The translations under genes were made by a program, and so were the position numbers. Below are positions 52,129-61,383 of a DNA stretch of 64,000 nt, one piece after another (the first letter of the stretch is position 1; each line of letters opens with the position of its first letter). The notes beneath the pieces are model-generated. The model was given only the letters and a program-made list of their open reading frames with translations, searched no databases and was not told the DNA's origin. Source of the stretch: Candidatus Aalborgicola defluviihabitans (GTDB lineage Bacteria > Pseudomonadota > Gammaproteobacteria > Burkholderiales > Burkholderiaceae_C). The DNA lies in assembly GCA_016705575.1 (NCBI GenBank), contig JADIXX010000001.1:124001-188000 (forward strand), given 5' to 3'.

Positions 52129-53565
52129 TTAGTAGCGCACCAGGCTACGGTAAGTCAGGGTGGTGTTGCCTTCGGCGGGTACTTGCACCTTCCACACAGC
52201 GGTGTTGCTGGCGCCCTTGGTGTAGGGGAGGCTGCTGGAGAGCACCTGCCAGTCGCCGGGCATCGGTTCTTGCACGGTGACCGTCACGGCCTCTTTCTTG
52301 GCGTTTTTCAGTACCAACTCAAATGCGCTTTCGAACTGGTTACTGAACTTGCCGTCGCCACCGACTTTCTTGAAGTCAGTCTGCTTCTTGTCGGCCGTCA
52401 CGTCAAACGCGTCGCCCAGCTTGAGACGCACTTTTTCGTTCTTGGGGGTGTGGTCGACCCGGTCTTCACCAATGAACTGGGCGTTACCTGCCTTGTCTCT
52501 TTTGTAGACGCGGATGATGCCCTTGGGCAAAGGCATACCCAGATGGTCGCTTTCCTTGTTGTCAAATTCAACAAAAACGGCCACCTTCATTTTTTTACCC
52601 AGGTCGCCATAGCTGCTTTGGTAGTAATAGTCGTTGCCACGCAGAAGCAGTTCTTTGCGGGCTGGCACGCCGCTGGCCGCCAAAAGTGACACCTGCTTGG
52701 TCTGGTTCTCGGCAATGGTGGTGGGGCGGCCCAGGGTGTAGAGATGGTATTCGAACAAGGATTCCTCTTCCATCGCTTTGGGTGCCCTGGCCATGGTAGG
52801 CGAAGGCGCCGCCATCAAGACACGGTTTTCCATGCGCGGCGCGACCTGGTTAACGTCACCCGCCACCAATTGCAATTTGGCGTTGCGGTACGTGGCGCCA
52901 CTGGTGTTGGTCAGTGTGACCCAGCCGGAGATGTCGAGCTTGTCTTCGGTGGCGTTGAGCTCCACCACGTAGTCTGCCTTCCAGGCCAGGCCGCTGGTAA
53001 GGTAGCTCAGTTCCACATCTTGTTGCGCAGCACCGGTGTTGTCCAGCGCCATGACCAAGGTGGGGCGGTCACGCAGGTTGGGTGGTACGTCGCCATAGAC
53101 AATGCGCCCGGGAATGCCGGTCTCAATGCGCGAACCGATTTGCAGCACCACGCCGTTATTCGCTGACAACACCTGAGCCTGCTCGGTGGTCTCGGCGCCC
53201 GTGGCGGGGTTGGTGCGGATGATCTGGACATTGCGGCCCACGTATTTTTCCAGCAACTTTTGCGGGGTGAGCAGATCAAAGTCGAAGTTTTGCTCCAGTA
53301 CCGTCAGGCTGCCGGGCGCCGTGGTGCTGCGCAGCAGGGCAGTCTCGGGGCGCATCCGCGCACTGACATCACGAAACGCCAGGCTGGATGTGCCGGGTTT
53401 GATCTGCAGGCGGCGCTGGTCTTTCACCAGGGCCAGGTTCTCGTTGTAAATGGTGACGGCGACTCCCTGCTGGTCACTGAGGTTGCTGCGCTGCTCGGTG
53501 GATTGCGCGTGGGCGCTGCTGGCGATGGCCAACAGAATAAACGGGGTAATGAGTGATCGGTTCAT
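52129..53565 (-). CDS. DUF4139 exported protein
   Basis: A 478-residue protein with signal peptide (SLITPFILLAIASSAHA) and a DUF4139 body: GVAVTIYNENLALVKDQRRLQ at the start, ELSYLTSGLAWKADYVVELN in the middle and EFDNKESDHLGMPLPKGIIRVY later. The family is periplasmic or surface-associated with unknown function and a beta-rich fold. The ATG at 53565 fits the signal peptide. The intergenic region upstream carries an inverted dispersed repeat. Confidence 0.88.
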   Translation of the reverse strand: MNRSLITPFILLAIASSAHAQSTEQRSNLSDQQGVAVTIYNENLALVKDQRRLQIKPGTSSLAFRDVSARMRPETALLRSTTAPGSLTVLEQNFDFDLLTPQKLLEKYVGRNVQIIRTNPATGAETTEQAQVLSANNGVVLQIGSRIETGIPGRIVYGDVPPNLRDRPTLVMALDNTGAAQQDVELSYLTSGLAWKADYVVELNATEDKLDISGWVTLTNTSGATYRNAKLQLVAGDVNQVAPRMENRVLMAAPSPTMARAPKAMEEESLFEYHLYTLGRPTTIAENQTKQVSLLAASGVPARKELLLRGNDYYYQSSYGDLGKKMKVAVFVEFDNKESDHLGMPLPKGIIRVYKRDKAGNAQFIGEDRVDHTPKNEKVRLKLGDAFDVTADKKQTDFKKVGGDGKFSNQFESAFELVLKNAKKEAVTVTVQEPMPGDWQVLSSSLPYTKGASNTAVWKVQVPAEGNTTLTYRSLVRY

Positions 53566-53666
53566 GGGGGTCGGTCCTGACGTGGGGTAACGGAGTGAGC
53601 CTGCAATGTATGCCATGCCCAGGCGCCGTGCAACGGCCCGCTACAAACAAGTTGCAACGACTTGTA

Positions 53667-53718
53667 GATCGCTATGAATAAGTGAGCTACTTACGTAGAT
53701 AATACGAGGGCTACCGCC
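53667..53718 (-). repeat. Dispersed 52-bp repeat, copy 12
   Basis: Inverted copy: GATCGCTATGAATAAGTGAGCTAC on the left, then ACGTAGATAATACGAGGGCTACCGCC. Lies between the divergent DUF4139 and uppP starts, 24 bases upstream of uppP. Confidence 0.75.
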
Positions 53719-53742
53719 ATTTTTTACTTGAAGGAGTTGGTT

Positions 53743-54576
53743 TTGGACCTAGTTTTGCTGATGAAGGCCGTTGTCATGGGCATCGTTGAGGGGTTGACCG
53801 AGTTTTTGCCCATCTCCAGCACCGGGCATTTGATTCTGGCCGGTGCCTTGCTGGGCTTTGACGACGACAAGGCCAAGGTGTTTGATATTGCCATCCAGAC
53901 GGGCGCCATCTTTGCGGTAGTGCTGGTGTACTGGCAAAAAATCCGCACCACCGTGGCAGACCTGCCCACACAGCGCCAGGCGCAACTGTTTGCGCTGAAC
54001 GTGCTGATCGCCTTCATTCCCGCCGTGGTGCTGGGCCTGCTGTTTGGCAAGACCATCAAGGAGCATTTGTTTACGCCAGTGGTGGTGGCAACCACGTTTA
54101 TCGTCGGTGGATTCATCATCCTGTGGGCCGAGAAGCGCCAGGCAGCCGGCGGCAATGCGGTGCGTGTGCTGGACGCCGATGACATGAACTGGAAAGACGC
54201 CCTCAAGGTGGGCCTGGTGCAATGCCTGGCCATGATTCCCGGCACCAGCCGCAGTGGGGCCACCATCATCGGTGGCATGCTGTTGGGGCTGTCGCGCAAG
54301 GCGGCCACCGATTTTTCGTTCTACCTGGCCATCCCCACGCTGATTGGTGCCGGCGTCTACAGCCTGTACAAAGAGCGCGCATTGCTCAGCGTGGCGGACA
54401 TACCGCTGTTTGCGGTGGGGCTGGTGGTGTCGTTTCTGGCAGCCTGGGTGTGCGTGCGCTGGCTGTTGCGTTTTATTGCCACGCACAGCTTTGTGGGTTT
54501 TGCGTACTACCGCATCGCCTTTGGCATGGTGGTGCTGGCCACTGCCTGGAGTGGCACGGTGCACTGGGCTGCTTAA
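53743..54576 (+). CDS. uppP: Undecaprenyl-diphosphate phosphatase
   Basis: Recycles the lipid carrier of peptidoglycan synthesis by removing a phosphate from undecaprenyl diphosphate; overproduction gives bacitracin resistance. A 277-residue polytopic membrane protein with the BacA/UppP signatures IVEGLTEFLPISSTGHLIL and IPGTSRSGATIIGGML, which hold the catalytic Glu, His and Arg/Ser. The TTG at 53743 is chosen because AAGGAG lies 6 bases upstream and the family start MDLVLL follows; an earlier TTG at 53728 would place the ribosome site inside the gene. Confidence 0.95.
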   Translation: MDLVLLMKAVVMGIVEGLTEFLPISSTGHLILAGALLGFDDDKAKVFDIAIQTGAIFAVVLVYWQKIRTTVADLPTQRQAQLFALNVLIAFIPAVVLGLLFGKTIKEHLFTPVVVATTFIVGGFIILWAEKRQAAGGNAVRVLDADDMNWKDALKVGLVQCLAMIPGTSRSGATIIGGMLLGLSRKAATDFSFYLAIPTLIGAGVYSLYKERALLSVADIPLFAVGLVVSFLAAWVCVRWLLRFIATHSFVGFAYYRIAFGMVVLATAWSGTVHWAA

Positions 54577-55379
54577 CCTTCCATGTTGCGCAAGGCCGCC
54601 TCAATGGCCGCCGCCGTAGCCACCGGTTTTTCCATGGGGAACAGGTGGCTGCCGTCGAGCATCAAAATGCGCCCCTTGGTGACTTTTTGGGTGGCATCCA
54701 TGCCCACTTGCTTCATTTCGTGCGATGCCAACGCGCCAATGTACGCAACCGGGCATTTGACCGGGTGGCGTGCCAGCAAGCGCTCCAGGTTGTCGGGCAC
54801 GGTGTTGTAGAACTGCGTTTCTACGTCCCGGTCAAAACTCAGCACGCGCTTGCCATCGGCTTCCAACGTGCCGTGGGTGACGTAGTCCATCAGCACCGCG
54901 TCGTCCCATTTGGCAAAGGCTTTTTTGTGGCGAAAGTGGGTGTAGGCCGCGTCGATGCTGGGCCAGGTATTGCGCCGCTTGCTGCTGAGCGCACCGGGCG
55001 AGAACGAGCCAAACATGCCGGTCGTTTTCATGGCCCCCAACGCCTTGGAGCGCCAGCCGCCCACGATGGGCGAATCGATCAGCACCACGCCGCGCACCAA
55101 CTCGGGCTTGCGGATGGCGGCCATCAGGCTCAAATACCCACCCAGCGAATGGCCCACCAGCCAGACAGGCTCGCCCGTCTGGGTGACGGCGTCTTGCGCA
55201 AAGTCGATCAATTCCGGCACCACGTTGGGCCAGTTGTTGCTGATGGGATAGCGCGGGGAATGGCCATACTTTTCCACCGCCTTGACCGTGAAGCCGCGTG
55301 TTTGCAGGCTTTTGAACAATACGCGGTAGGTGCTGGCGGGAAAGCTGTTGGCGTGGGAGAAAACGATGGTGGCGGGCAT
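54573..55379 (-). CDS. Alpha/beta hydrolase
   Basis: A 268-residue alpha/beta-hydrolase-fold protein. IVFSHANSFPASTYRVLF is the oxyanion-hole strand, the nucleophile elbow is WLVGHSLGGYLSLM (Ser about residue 84), and the late His is in LDGSHLFPMEKP. It probably hydrolyses an ester or thioester; substrate unknown. Its stop overlaps the uppP stop by 4 bases on the opposite strand. The ATG at 55379 begins directly at the first strand; the longer frame is not supported. Confidence 0.87.
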   Translation of the reverse strand: MPATIVFSHANSFPASTYRVLFKSLQTRGFTVKAVEKYGHSPRYPISNNWPNVVPELIDFAQDAVTQTGEPVWLVGHSLGGYLSLMAAIRKPELVRGVVLIDSPIVGGWRSKALGAMKTTGMFGSFSPGALSSKRRNTWPSIDAAYTHFRHKKAFAKWDDAVLMDYVTHGTLEADGKRVLSFDRDVETQFYNTVPDNLERLLARHPVKCPVAYIGALASHEMKQVGMDATQKVTKGRILMLDGSHLFPMEKPVATAAAIEAALRNMEG

Positions 55380-55396
55380 AAACGGATGAGTGCGGG

Positions 55397-55576
55397 TTAT
55401 AGCAATTTTTCTTGCGGGGTGGATATCTTCTTGGGCGACAGGCCCACCGACAGGTTGGACTTGCGTGTGGCATCCATAGACACCAGCGCGCATTTGGTGG
55501 CCTCGTCCAGCGGCGTGTCGGGGGTGATGACACGGTCCAGCCCGGCGTTGCGTTTGATAGCAACGCAGTAGGTCAT
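55397..55576 (-). pseudogene. Miniature remnant of a proteasome-type protease gene
   Basis: An intact 59-codon frame from ATG 55576: MTYCVAIKRNAGL joined directly to LDRVITPDTPLDEATKCALV and SMDATRKSNLSVGL, ending QEKLL. The first part is the N-terminus and the second a C-terminal region of the bacterial proteasome-type protease family (about 240-280 residues). Roughly 150 internal residues are missing in frame. The N-terminal processing site is retained but the catalytic core is gone. It could be expressed but not active. Confidence 0.65.
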
Positions 55577-55582
55577 TGTCAG

Positions 55583-56713
55583 TCAGTGCATAAACTTGCC
55601 GCCGCGACCGATGATGGTCAGGTCGGTGAAGTTGGACGCTTGGTGGCTTTTGGCACTGTAATTGATTGTGAAACCACCCAGGTTGACTTCATTCATGGAC
55701 TCCAGCCCGGCGATGAGGCTATCGCGGGTCAGGTTCTTCCCTGCGCGCCGCAGCCCCTCCACCAAGACGCGTGCGGTCAGGTAGCCCTCCAGGCTGGTAA
55801 AGTCGAAATCCTTATGGCCGGCCTCGGTCATGCGTAGCTGGTAATCGCGAACCATAGGTGTGTTTTGGGCATAAGGAAACGGGACCACTTGTGAAATTAC
55901 CACTCCCTGGCCGGTGTCGCCCAGTTCGTCGGCCAATGCCCTGGAGCCCACGAAGCTGACGTTGAAGAACTGGCCACCGTAGCCCTTGGCGCGTGCCTGT
56001 TTGATGAATGCCGCGCAGGACTTGTAGGCGCCAATCTGCACAATGGCCTCGGGCGCGGCCTTGACCAGCGTCTCCAGTGACTGTGTCACATCCACTGAGT
56101 TTCTTTCCACTGTGGCCGTAGCTACCGGTTTGAGCTGGCGCCTGGTCAAAGCCTGCGTTACGCCTTCAAGCCCTGCTTTGCCATAAGCATCGTTTTGGTA
56201 GAACACAGCGATCTTCTTGATGCCAAGGGTTGTAAGGTGCTGCACGATGCGTTCGGTTTCGTCAAAGTAGCTGGCCCGCACATGAAATACGTAGCGGTTG
56301 AAGGGCTCGCGCAGGGCCTGGGCCCCTGTGAACATGCCCACCAATGGAACGCGCTGCTCTGAAACGATGGGCACCGCGGCAAGACCGGTGGGGGTTCCCA
56401 CTGAGCCGGCCAGCGCGAACACTTTGTCCTCCAGGATAAGCGTCTTGACGGCTGCAACCGTTTTTTCGGGTTCGTAGCCGTCGTCTCTGGTCAACAGCTT
56501 GATCGTGCGGCCATTGACGCCCCCTTGCGCATTGATTGCGGTGAAATACGCCTGCATGCCCAATTGCATGCGTTGCCCCAATTGGGCCGCAGGCCCACTG
56601 ATGGCCGCAAACTGTCCGATCAGGATTTCTTTGTCGGTAACGCCGTTTTCGGCGGACGCAACGGTCGAAATCAGCATCAGCGTGAGAGACGCCAGCTTAT
56701 TTGCAATGTTCAT
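55583..56713 (-). CDS. Liv-type ABC transporter substrate-binding protein
   Basis: A 376-residue Peripla_BP_6 protein with signal peptide (LASLTLMLISTVASA). The body starts VTDKEILIGQFAAISGPAAQLGQRMQLGMQAYFTAIN and includes YEPEKTVAAVKTLI and VGTPTGLAAVPIVSEQRVPLVG. This subgroup is common and numerous in Burkholderiales, often as orphan binding proteins. No transporter genes lie nearby. The start is 7 bases upstream-side of the miniature protease gene on the same strand. Confidence 0.9.
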   Translation of the reverse strand: MNIANKLASLTLMLISTVASAENGVTDKEILIGQFAAISGPAAQLGQRMQLGMQAYFTAINAQGGVNGRTIKLLTRDDGYEPEKTVAAVKTLILEDKVFALAGSVGTPTGLAAVPIVSEQRVPLVGMFTGAQALREPFNRYVFHVRASYFDETERIVQHLTTLGIKKIAVFYQNDAYGKAGLEGVTQALTRRQLKPVATATVERNSVDVTQSLETLVKAAPEAIVQIGAYKSCAAFIKQARAKGYGGQFFNVSFVGSRALADELGDTGQGVVISQVVPFPYAQNTPMVRDYQLRMTEAGHKDFDFTSLEGYLTARVLVEGLRRAGKNLTRDSLIAGLESMNEVNLGGFTINYSAKSHQASNFTDLTIIGRGGKFMH

Positions 56714-56821
56714 GAAGATCCCTGGTTTATTTTTTTCGCTATCAGCTTGTGAGGCTAACCGATTTTGGAGGTTGCCAGTTGTGGGTTTCTACAGTAACAG
56801 CCGCTCGCGCTGACCACCGTG

Positions 56822-59568
56822 CTATCCGTGGTTAAGCAGCGATTTCAACTGGTACAGCGCTTCCAAGGCCTCCCTTGGGCTGAGCGCATCGGGGTTGATG
56901 CCAGCAAGCTTGGATTCCAGTGCGCTGGTCGATGCGGTTTCGGCAGCCGGTGGCGCGGCAAACAAGTCCACCTGCGCGTGCGCCTGGGTGGCTTGGGTCT
57001 CCAGCGCTTCCAGCGTATGGCGGGCCTGGTTGAGCACAGCGGCGGGCATGCCGGCCAGTCGCGCCACTTGCACGCCGTAGCTCTTGCTCGCGGGGCCGCT
57101 CTGGATTTCGTGCAAAAACACAATGTCGCGGCCCGACTCGGTGGCGCTTACATGCACATTGAGTGCTGCGTGGTGCGTGGCGGGAAACTCGGTCAGCTCA
57201 AAGTAGTGCGTGGCAAACAGGGTGAAGGCCTGGGTTTTGTCGTGCAACTGGGTGGCAATGGCACTGGCCAGGGCCAGGCCGTCAAAGGTGCTGGTGCCCC
57301 GGCCAATTTCGTCCATCAGCACCAGGCTGTGGGCGTGGCGCTGTGCAAAATTTGCGCCGCCTCGGTCATCTCCAGCATGAAGGTGGACTGGGCGTTGGCC
57401 AGGTCGTCGGCCGCGCCAATGCGGGTGTGGATGGCATCAATCGGCCCCAGGCGGCAGGCGGTGGCGGGCACATGGCTGCCAATGCTGGCCAGCAGCACAA
57501 TCAGCGCCACCTGGCGCATATAGGTCGATTTACCGCCCATGTTGGGGCCGGTGATGATTTGCATGCGCGCCTTGGGGCCCATGCGGGTGTCGTTGGCGAT
57601 GAAATTTCCGCTGGACAACTCCGCCAAGCGTGCCTGCACCACCGGGTGGCGGCCTTGGGTGATGTCAATACACGGTTCCACCACAAACTGCGGCGCACAC
57701 CAGCCCAGGGTCAAGCTGCGCTCGGTCAGCGCGCACAGGGCGTCCAGCGCGGCCAGCGCGCGGGCTGTGCGGGTGAGTGCGGGCACAAAGGCCTGCAACT
57801 GGTCCAGCACTTGCTCAAACAGCAACTTCTCGCGGGCCAGGGCGCGGTCTTGTGCGGACAGGGCTTTGTCTTCAAAGGCTTTGAGTTCGGGGGTGATAAA
57901 GCGCTCGGCATTTTTCAGTGTCTGGCGGCGGCGGTAGTCGTCGGGCACCTTGTCGAGCTGGCCTTGGCTGACTTCGATGTAAAAGCCGTGTACACGGTTG
58001 AACTGCACGCGCAAATTGGCAATGCCGGTACGGGCTTTTTCGCGCCCCTCCAGGTCCACCAAAAAGCTGTCGCAGTTGGTCTGGATGGCGCGCAGTTCGT
58101 CCAGTTCCGCATCAAAGCCGGTGGCAATCACACCACCGTCGCGCACCAGCGCGGCAGGCTCGGGCGCAATGGCGTGCAGCAGCAATGTGGAGCATTCTGG
58201 TGGCGAAAGTAGGTCGGCTGCCAGCTGTGCCAGTAAGCCCCCTGGAAGGTGGTTGGGCTGGGAGTTTTGCGCAGGTAAAGGAGGAGCCCGCAAAGCGGGC
58301 GGGGGACACGGAGCAAAACTTCCAGCCCAATCGCCTTCCAGCCCTTGCAGAATAAGCGCAAGCAGCTCTGTTTTTTGTAGCGTTTGCACCAGCGCCACCA
58401 GTTCGCGTGGCCGCACCTGGCGCAGTGCCGTGCGGGCGGTGATGCGTTCCACATCGGCGCTGCCCTTGAGTTGCTTGCGCAAACCATCCCACAAACCGCC
58501 CTTGAGGGTGGCAATGGCGTCCAGCCGGGCTTGGGCCTGCGCACGGTCACGCCGGGGGCTGAGTAGCCAGCTCTTGAGCAGGCGGCTGCCCATGCCGGTC
58601 ATGCAGGTGTCCAGCAGGCTAAACAGGGTGGGCGCGTCTTCACCGCGCAGGGTCTGCACCAGCTCCAGGTTGCGCCGGGTGGTGGTTGGCAAATCGATCA
58701 ACTCATCATCGCGCTGCACCTGGACCGCGCTGATGTGGGTCAGGTTGCGGCCCTGGGTGTGCTCGGCATAGCCCAAGAGGGCGGCACTGGCGGCGTGGGC
58801 CAGGGGCAGGTCTTGCGCGTTCCAGCTAGATAGGCTCGCGGCTTGCAGCGCGTCCAGCAGTTTGCGTTGGCCCAGGGCGCTGTCAAACTGCCACTCGGGC
58901 CGTGCTGTGGTGTACAGGGCGTTGTTGCCGGCCGCGCTGGAGCGCAGGCGCTTGAGGCGGTCTTCAAAGGCAGTGGTGGCGCCGGCGCTGTAGGCCAGCT
59001 CGCTGGGGGACACGCGGGCCACCCAGTCCGGTACTTCGTCGGGGGTGCATTCGGCCAGATACACCACACCCTGCGTGACGCTGAGCCACGCCAGGCCGCA
59101 GCGGTTGCGCGGGCCCTGGTGCACGGCCATCAGGGTGGATTCGGATTTTTCGCTCAGCAACTCGGCATCAACCAGCGTGCCGGGGGTGACCATGCGCACC
59201 ACCTTGCGCTCCACCGGGCCTTTGCCGGTGACTTCGCCCACCTGCTCGCAAATGGCCACCGATTCGCCATGGCGGATCAGCTTGGCCAGGTAGCCTTCCA
59301 TGGCATGAAACGGCACACCGGCCATGGCAATGGGTTGGCCGGCCGACTGGCCACGGGTGGTCAGGGTGATGTCCAGCAGGCGCGACGCCTTCTCGGCGTC
59401 CGCGTAGAACATCTCGTAAAAGTCGCCCATGCGGTAGAACAGCAGCGTGTCCGGGTACTCGGCTTTGAGGCCAAGGTACTGCTGCATCATGGGGGTGTGG
59501 CCGGCAAACGCAGCCAGGTCGGGTGAGTGTGAAGGTGAAGGTGAAAGTGAAGACATCTCTTGGGGCAT
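56822..59568 (-). pseudogene. mutS: DNA mismatch-repair protein MutS, frameshifted
   Basis: MutS binds mismatches and starts repair. All domains are recognisable: mismatch-binding YRMGDFYEMFYADA, clamp/lever region, Walker A ITGPNMGGKSTYMRQ, and, in another frame, Walker B LMDEIGRGTSTFDGLALA plus the C-terminal helices (ending KSLLNHG). The reading frame breaks at 57331-57333: the sequence reads ATPTAWC-stop where ATPHSLVLMDEIG is expected. One extra base in a run of three G (plus strand) restores the gene. A repeat-derived insert (58248-58382) lies in frame in the lever region. Either a true mutS-null (mutator) or a sequencing error. Start probably ATG 59568 or 59556. Confidence 0.85.
58248..58382 (+). 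repeat. Composite insert in mutS: inverted-repeat element plus dispersed repeat copy 13
   Basis: Arms at 58248-58270 and 58313-58335 are near-perfect inverted copies (GGTTGGGCTGGGAGTTTTGC against its complement) around an inner hairpin GCCCGC-AAA-GCGGGC (58286-58300). A copy of the 52-bp family follows at 58331-58382. The 135 bases are 45 whole codons and keep the MutS frame. Confidence 0.65.
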
Positions 59569-59662
59569 CAATGGCTTACGCAATCAGCATGGAAGACTGG
59601 GGTGAAGCCGCCATTGTCGGGTAAATGCGGGCTGGCACATTTTCCGCGGCGGTCCAAACTGA

Positions 59663-60241
59663 CTATGGCTGCTTGGCAGTTTGCACCAGTGGCCCCAACA
59701 TGTATTCGCGCACAAGCTCGCGGGCTCTGTGCAGTCGGCTTTTGATGGCACCGCTCTGTTCGTCAAGGCGTTCGGCAATTTCCGAAATGGTGAGGTCTTC
59801 GAAGTCGCGCAGAAGCACTACTTCGAGGTAGTGGGCCGGCAGTGATTCAAGCGCTGCTGCCAGGTCGATGCGCAAGTCATTGTCAGACTTGCAGAGCAAT
59901 TGGTGCTCGGCCAAGTCTTCGTCCAGCGAGTCGGTCTTGAACATCATTCGTTCCAGCTTGCGGCACTCGCGCTTGATGACGGTAAAAAGCCAGCCCGAAA
60001 AGGCGGCGGCGGCTTTGAGCCCGCTGACCTTGCGGGCAATGATCAACAGCGATTCCTGCACGGCATCGTCCACATCGCTGCTTTGGCAGTGTTTGTGGGC
60101 GTAGCGGCGGGCATCGGCTTGGCACACGGCCAGCAGGCGGCCAATGGCGACCGGGTCGCCCGTCTGGGCGGCCAGGATCAAGTTGTTGCGATCGGCTATG
60201 CTGTCTACCATGGTTTGGTGCTGTTGCGAGTTGAGTAGCAT
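59663..60241 (-). CDS. ECF-type RNA polymerase sigma factor
   Basis: A sigma-70 family ECF protein, 192 residues from the ATG at 60241. Region 2 shows DARRYAHKHCQSSDVDDAVQESLLIIARK and FSGWLFTVIKRECRKLER; region 4 shows LPAHYLEVVLLRDFEDLTISEIAERL and AIKSRLHRARELVREYM. It is the last gene of an operon with ccdA, a thioredoxin-fold gene and a cytochrome gene (4-9 base gaps). No anti-sigma gene is adjacent, so control may be through redox or an unlinked factor. The matching promoter motifs at 61838-61931 are its likely targets. Confidence 0.9.
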   Translation of the reverse strand: MLLNSQQHQTMVDSIADRNNLILAAQTGDPVAIGRLLAVCQADARRYAHKHCQSSDVDDAVQESLLIIARKVSGLKAAAAFSGWLFTVIKRECRKLERMMFKTDSLDEDLAEHQLLCKSDNDLRIDLAAALESLPAHYLEVVLLRDFEDLTISEIAERLDEQSGAIKSRLHRARELVREYMLGPLVQTAKQP

Positions 60242-60250
60242 CTTCACCCA

Positions 60251-60979
60251 TTAAAACCGGGTTGTCAGTTGGGTGAGCCAATCGGGGGAATGGTCCACTA
60301 GCCAGGCTTCGATGGGCTTGTCGGCACCCGTCAAGATGAGCACCGACAGCGCGATCATGATGGCACCCAGAATCATCTTGCCCGTCTTGCCGGCCTGCAT
60401 GAGTTTGCCTCGCATCTTGAGCATTGCGCCGCGCGAGGCGTAGGCCAGCGCGACAACGGGTAGTGCAGCCCCCAGGCCAAAAATCCCCATCAGCATGGCG
60501 ACTTGCAGAAGTTGCGTTCCCTGGCTGGCCAAAACAATAGCCGCGCCCAAAGTTGGGCCGACACAAGGGCTCCACACCACGCCCAGCACCAAACCTATTG
60601 CGAACTGGCCCCACAGGCCGTCCAGGCGCATGTGTGCAATCAGGTTGTTGCCCGCATCGCCCATGCCCGAGGTAGCCGCAGCAAAACGCTGTTGCAAACC
60701 GCCAGACATCAGGATCAAACCCAGCAATCCCAAAATTGCAGCTCCGATGCCACGAAAAATGGAGGTGTCCAGCCCCAGCGCGGAGCCGGCCCGGGCAAGC
60801 GCGGTGCCAATGATGGCGTAAGACAGGGCCAGCCCGCCTGCGAGTGCCAGCGGCGCCCTTGGGTGCACATGGGTAGCCGAGCCCAGCAAAATGGGAATGA
60901 CGGGCAAGACACAGGGCGATAGCGTTGACAGCAGCCCGGCCAGGAAACCAAAACCGTAAGAGCCGAGGCCGAACTCCAT
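60251..60979 (-). CDS. CcdA-type thiol-disulfide membrane transporter
   Basis: Carries reducing power across the inner membrane from cytoplasmic thioredoxin to periplasmic proteins. A 242-residue six-TM protein with the two conserved cysteines in LLSTLSPCVLPVIPILLG and LGVVWSPCVGPTLG. It starts at the stop of the upstream thioredoxin-fold gene and ends 9 bases before the sigma-factor gene. In this context it should keep the periplasmic thioredoxin-like protein, and perhaps the Cys-rich peptide, reduced. Confidence 0.92.
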   Translation of the reverse strand: MEFGLGSYGFGFLAGLLSTLSPCVLPVIPILLGSATHVHPRAPLALAGGLALSYAIIGTALARAGSALGLDTSIFRGIGAAILGLLGLILMSGGLQQRFAAATSGMGDAGNNLIAHMRLDGLWGQFAIGLVLGVVWSPCVGPTLGAAIVLASQGTQLLQVAMLMGIFGLGAALPVVALAYASRGAMLKMRGKLMQAGKTGKMILGAIMIALSVLILTGADKPIEAWLVDHSPDWLTQLTTRF

Positions 60980-61365
60980 CAGTTCACCGTCTTTTTGATC
61001 AGCGCCTCAAGGCCTGCGGCGGTGGTGTCGCCAACCGAGCGACCCACTTCCTTTTCGCCCTTGAATGCCACCAGCGTGCTTTGCATGGCGACCCTGAACT
61101 TGTTGAGCGTGGGCTTGGCGTTGTCGAAGTCGATGGTCAGCAGCGTCACATCCTTGTAGGCGGGCTGCTGCATCAAGCCGTCAATGATGGGTTTTTGCGC
61201 CTTGCAAGTGGGGCACCATGGCGCGCTGATATCCAGCACCACCGGTTGGCCCGCCTTTGTGAGTTGGTCGAATTCCTGCTGGCTGAAGGGTTTGATGTCT
61301 CCGGCCATGGCCAGGGTTGCCAGGGAGGAAAACGCGATGGTGAGAATGGTCGCTACGAATTTCAT
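60979..61365 (-). CDS. Periplasmic thioredoxin-fold protein
   Basis: A 128-residue exported thioredoxin: signal peptide (FVATILTIAFSSLATLAMA), redox site LDISAPWCPTCKAQKPII (CPTC), and the cis-Pro replacement region MQSTLVAFKGEKEVGRSVG. The CcdA gene follows with one base of overlap, the usual donor pairing. It could reduce cytochrome or Cys-rich client proteins in the periplasm. The gene upstream is the small c-type cytochrome. Confidence 0.92.
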   Translation of the reverse strand: MKFVATILTIAFSSLATLAMAGDIKPFSQQEFDQLTKAGQPVVLDISAPWCPTCKAQKPIIDGLMQQPAYKDVTLLTIDFDNAKPTLNKFRVAMQSTLVAFKGEKEVGRSVGDTTAAGLEALIKKTVN

Positions 61366-61383
61366 GGGAAGTCTCCGAGTGGG

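Noticed and set aside
57316..57333. Programmed ribosomal frameshift in mutS
   Set aside because: No slippery heptamer or downstream structure is evident, and MutS is not known to use frameshifting; a one-base loss is simpler.
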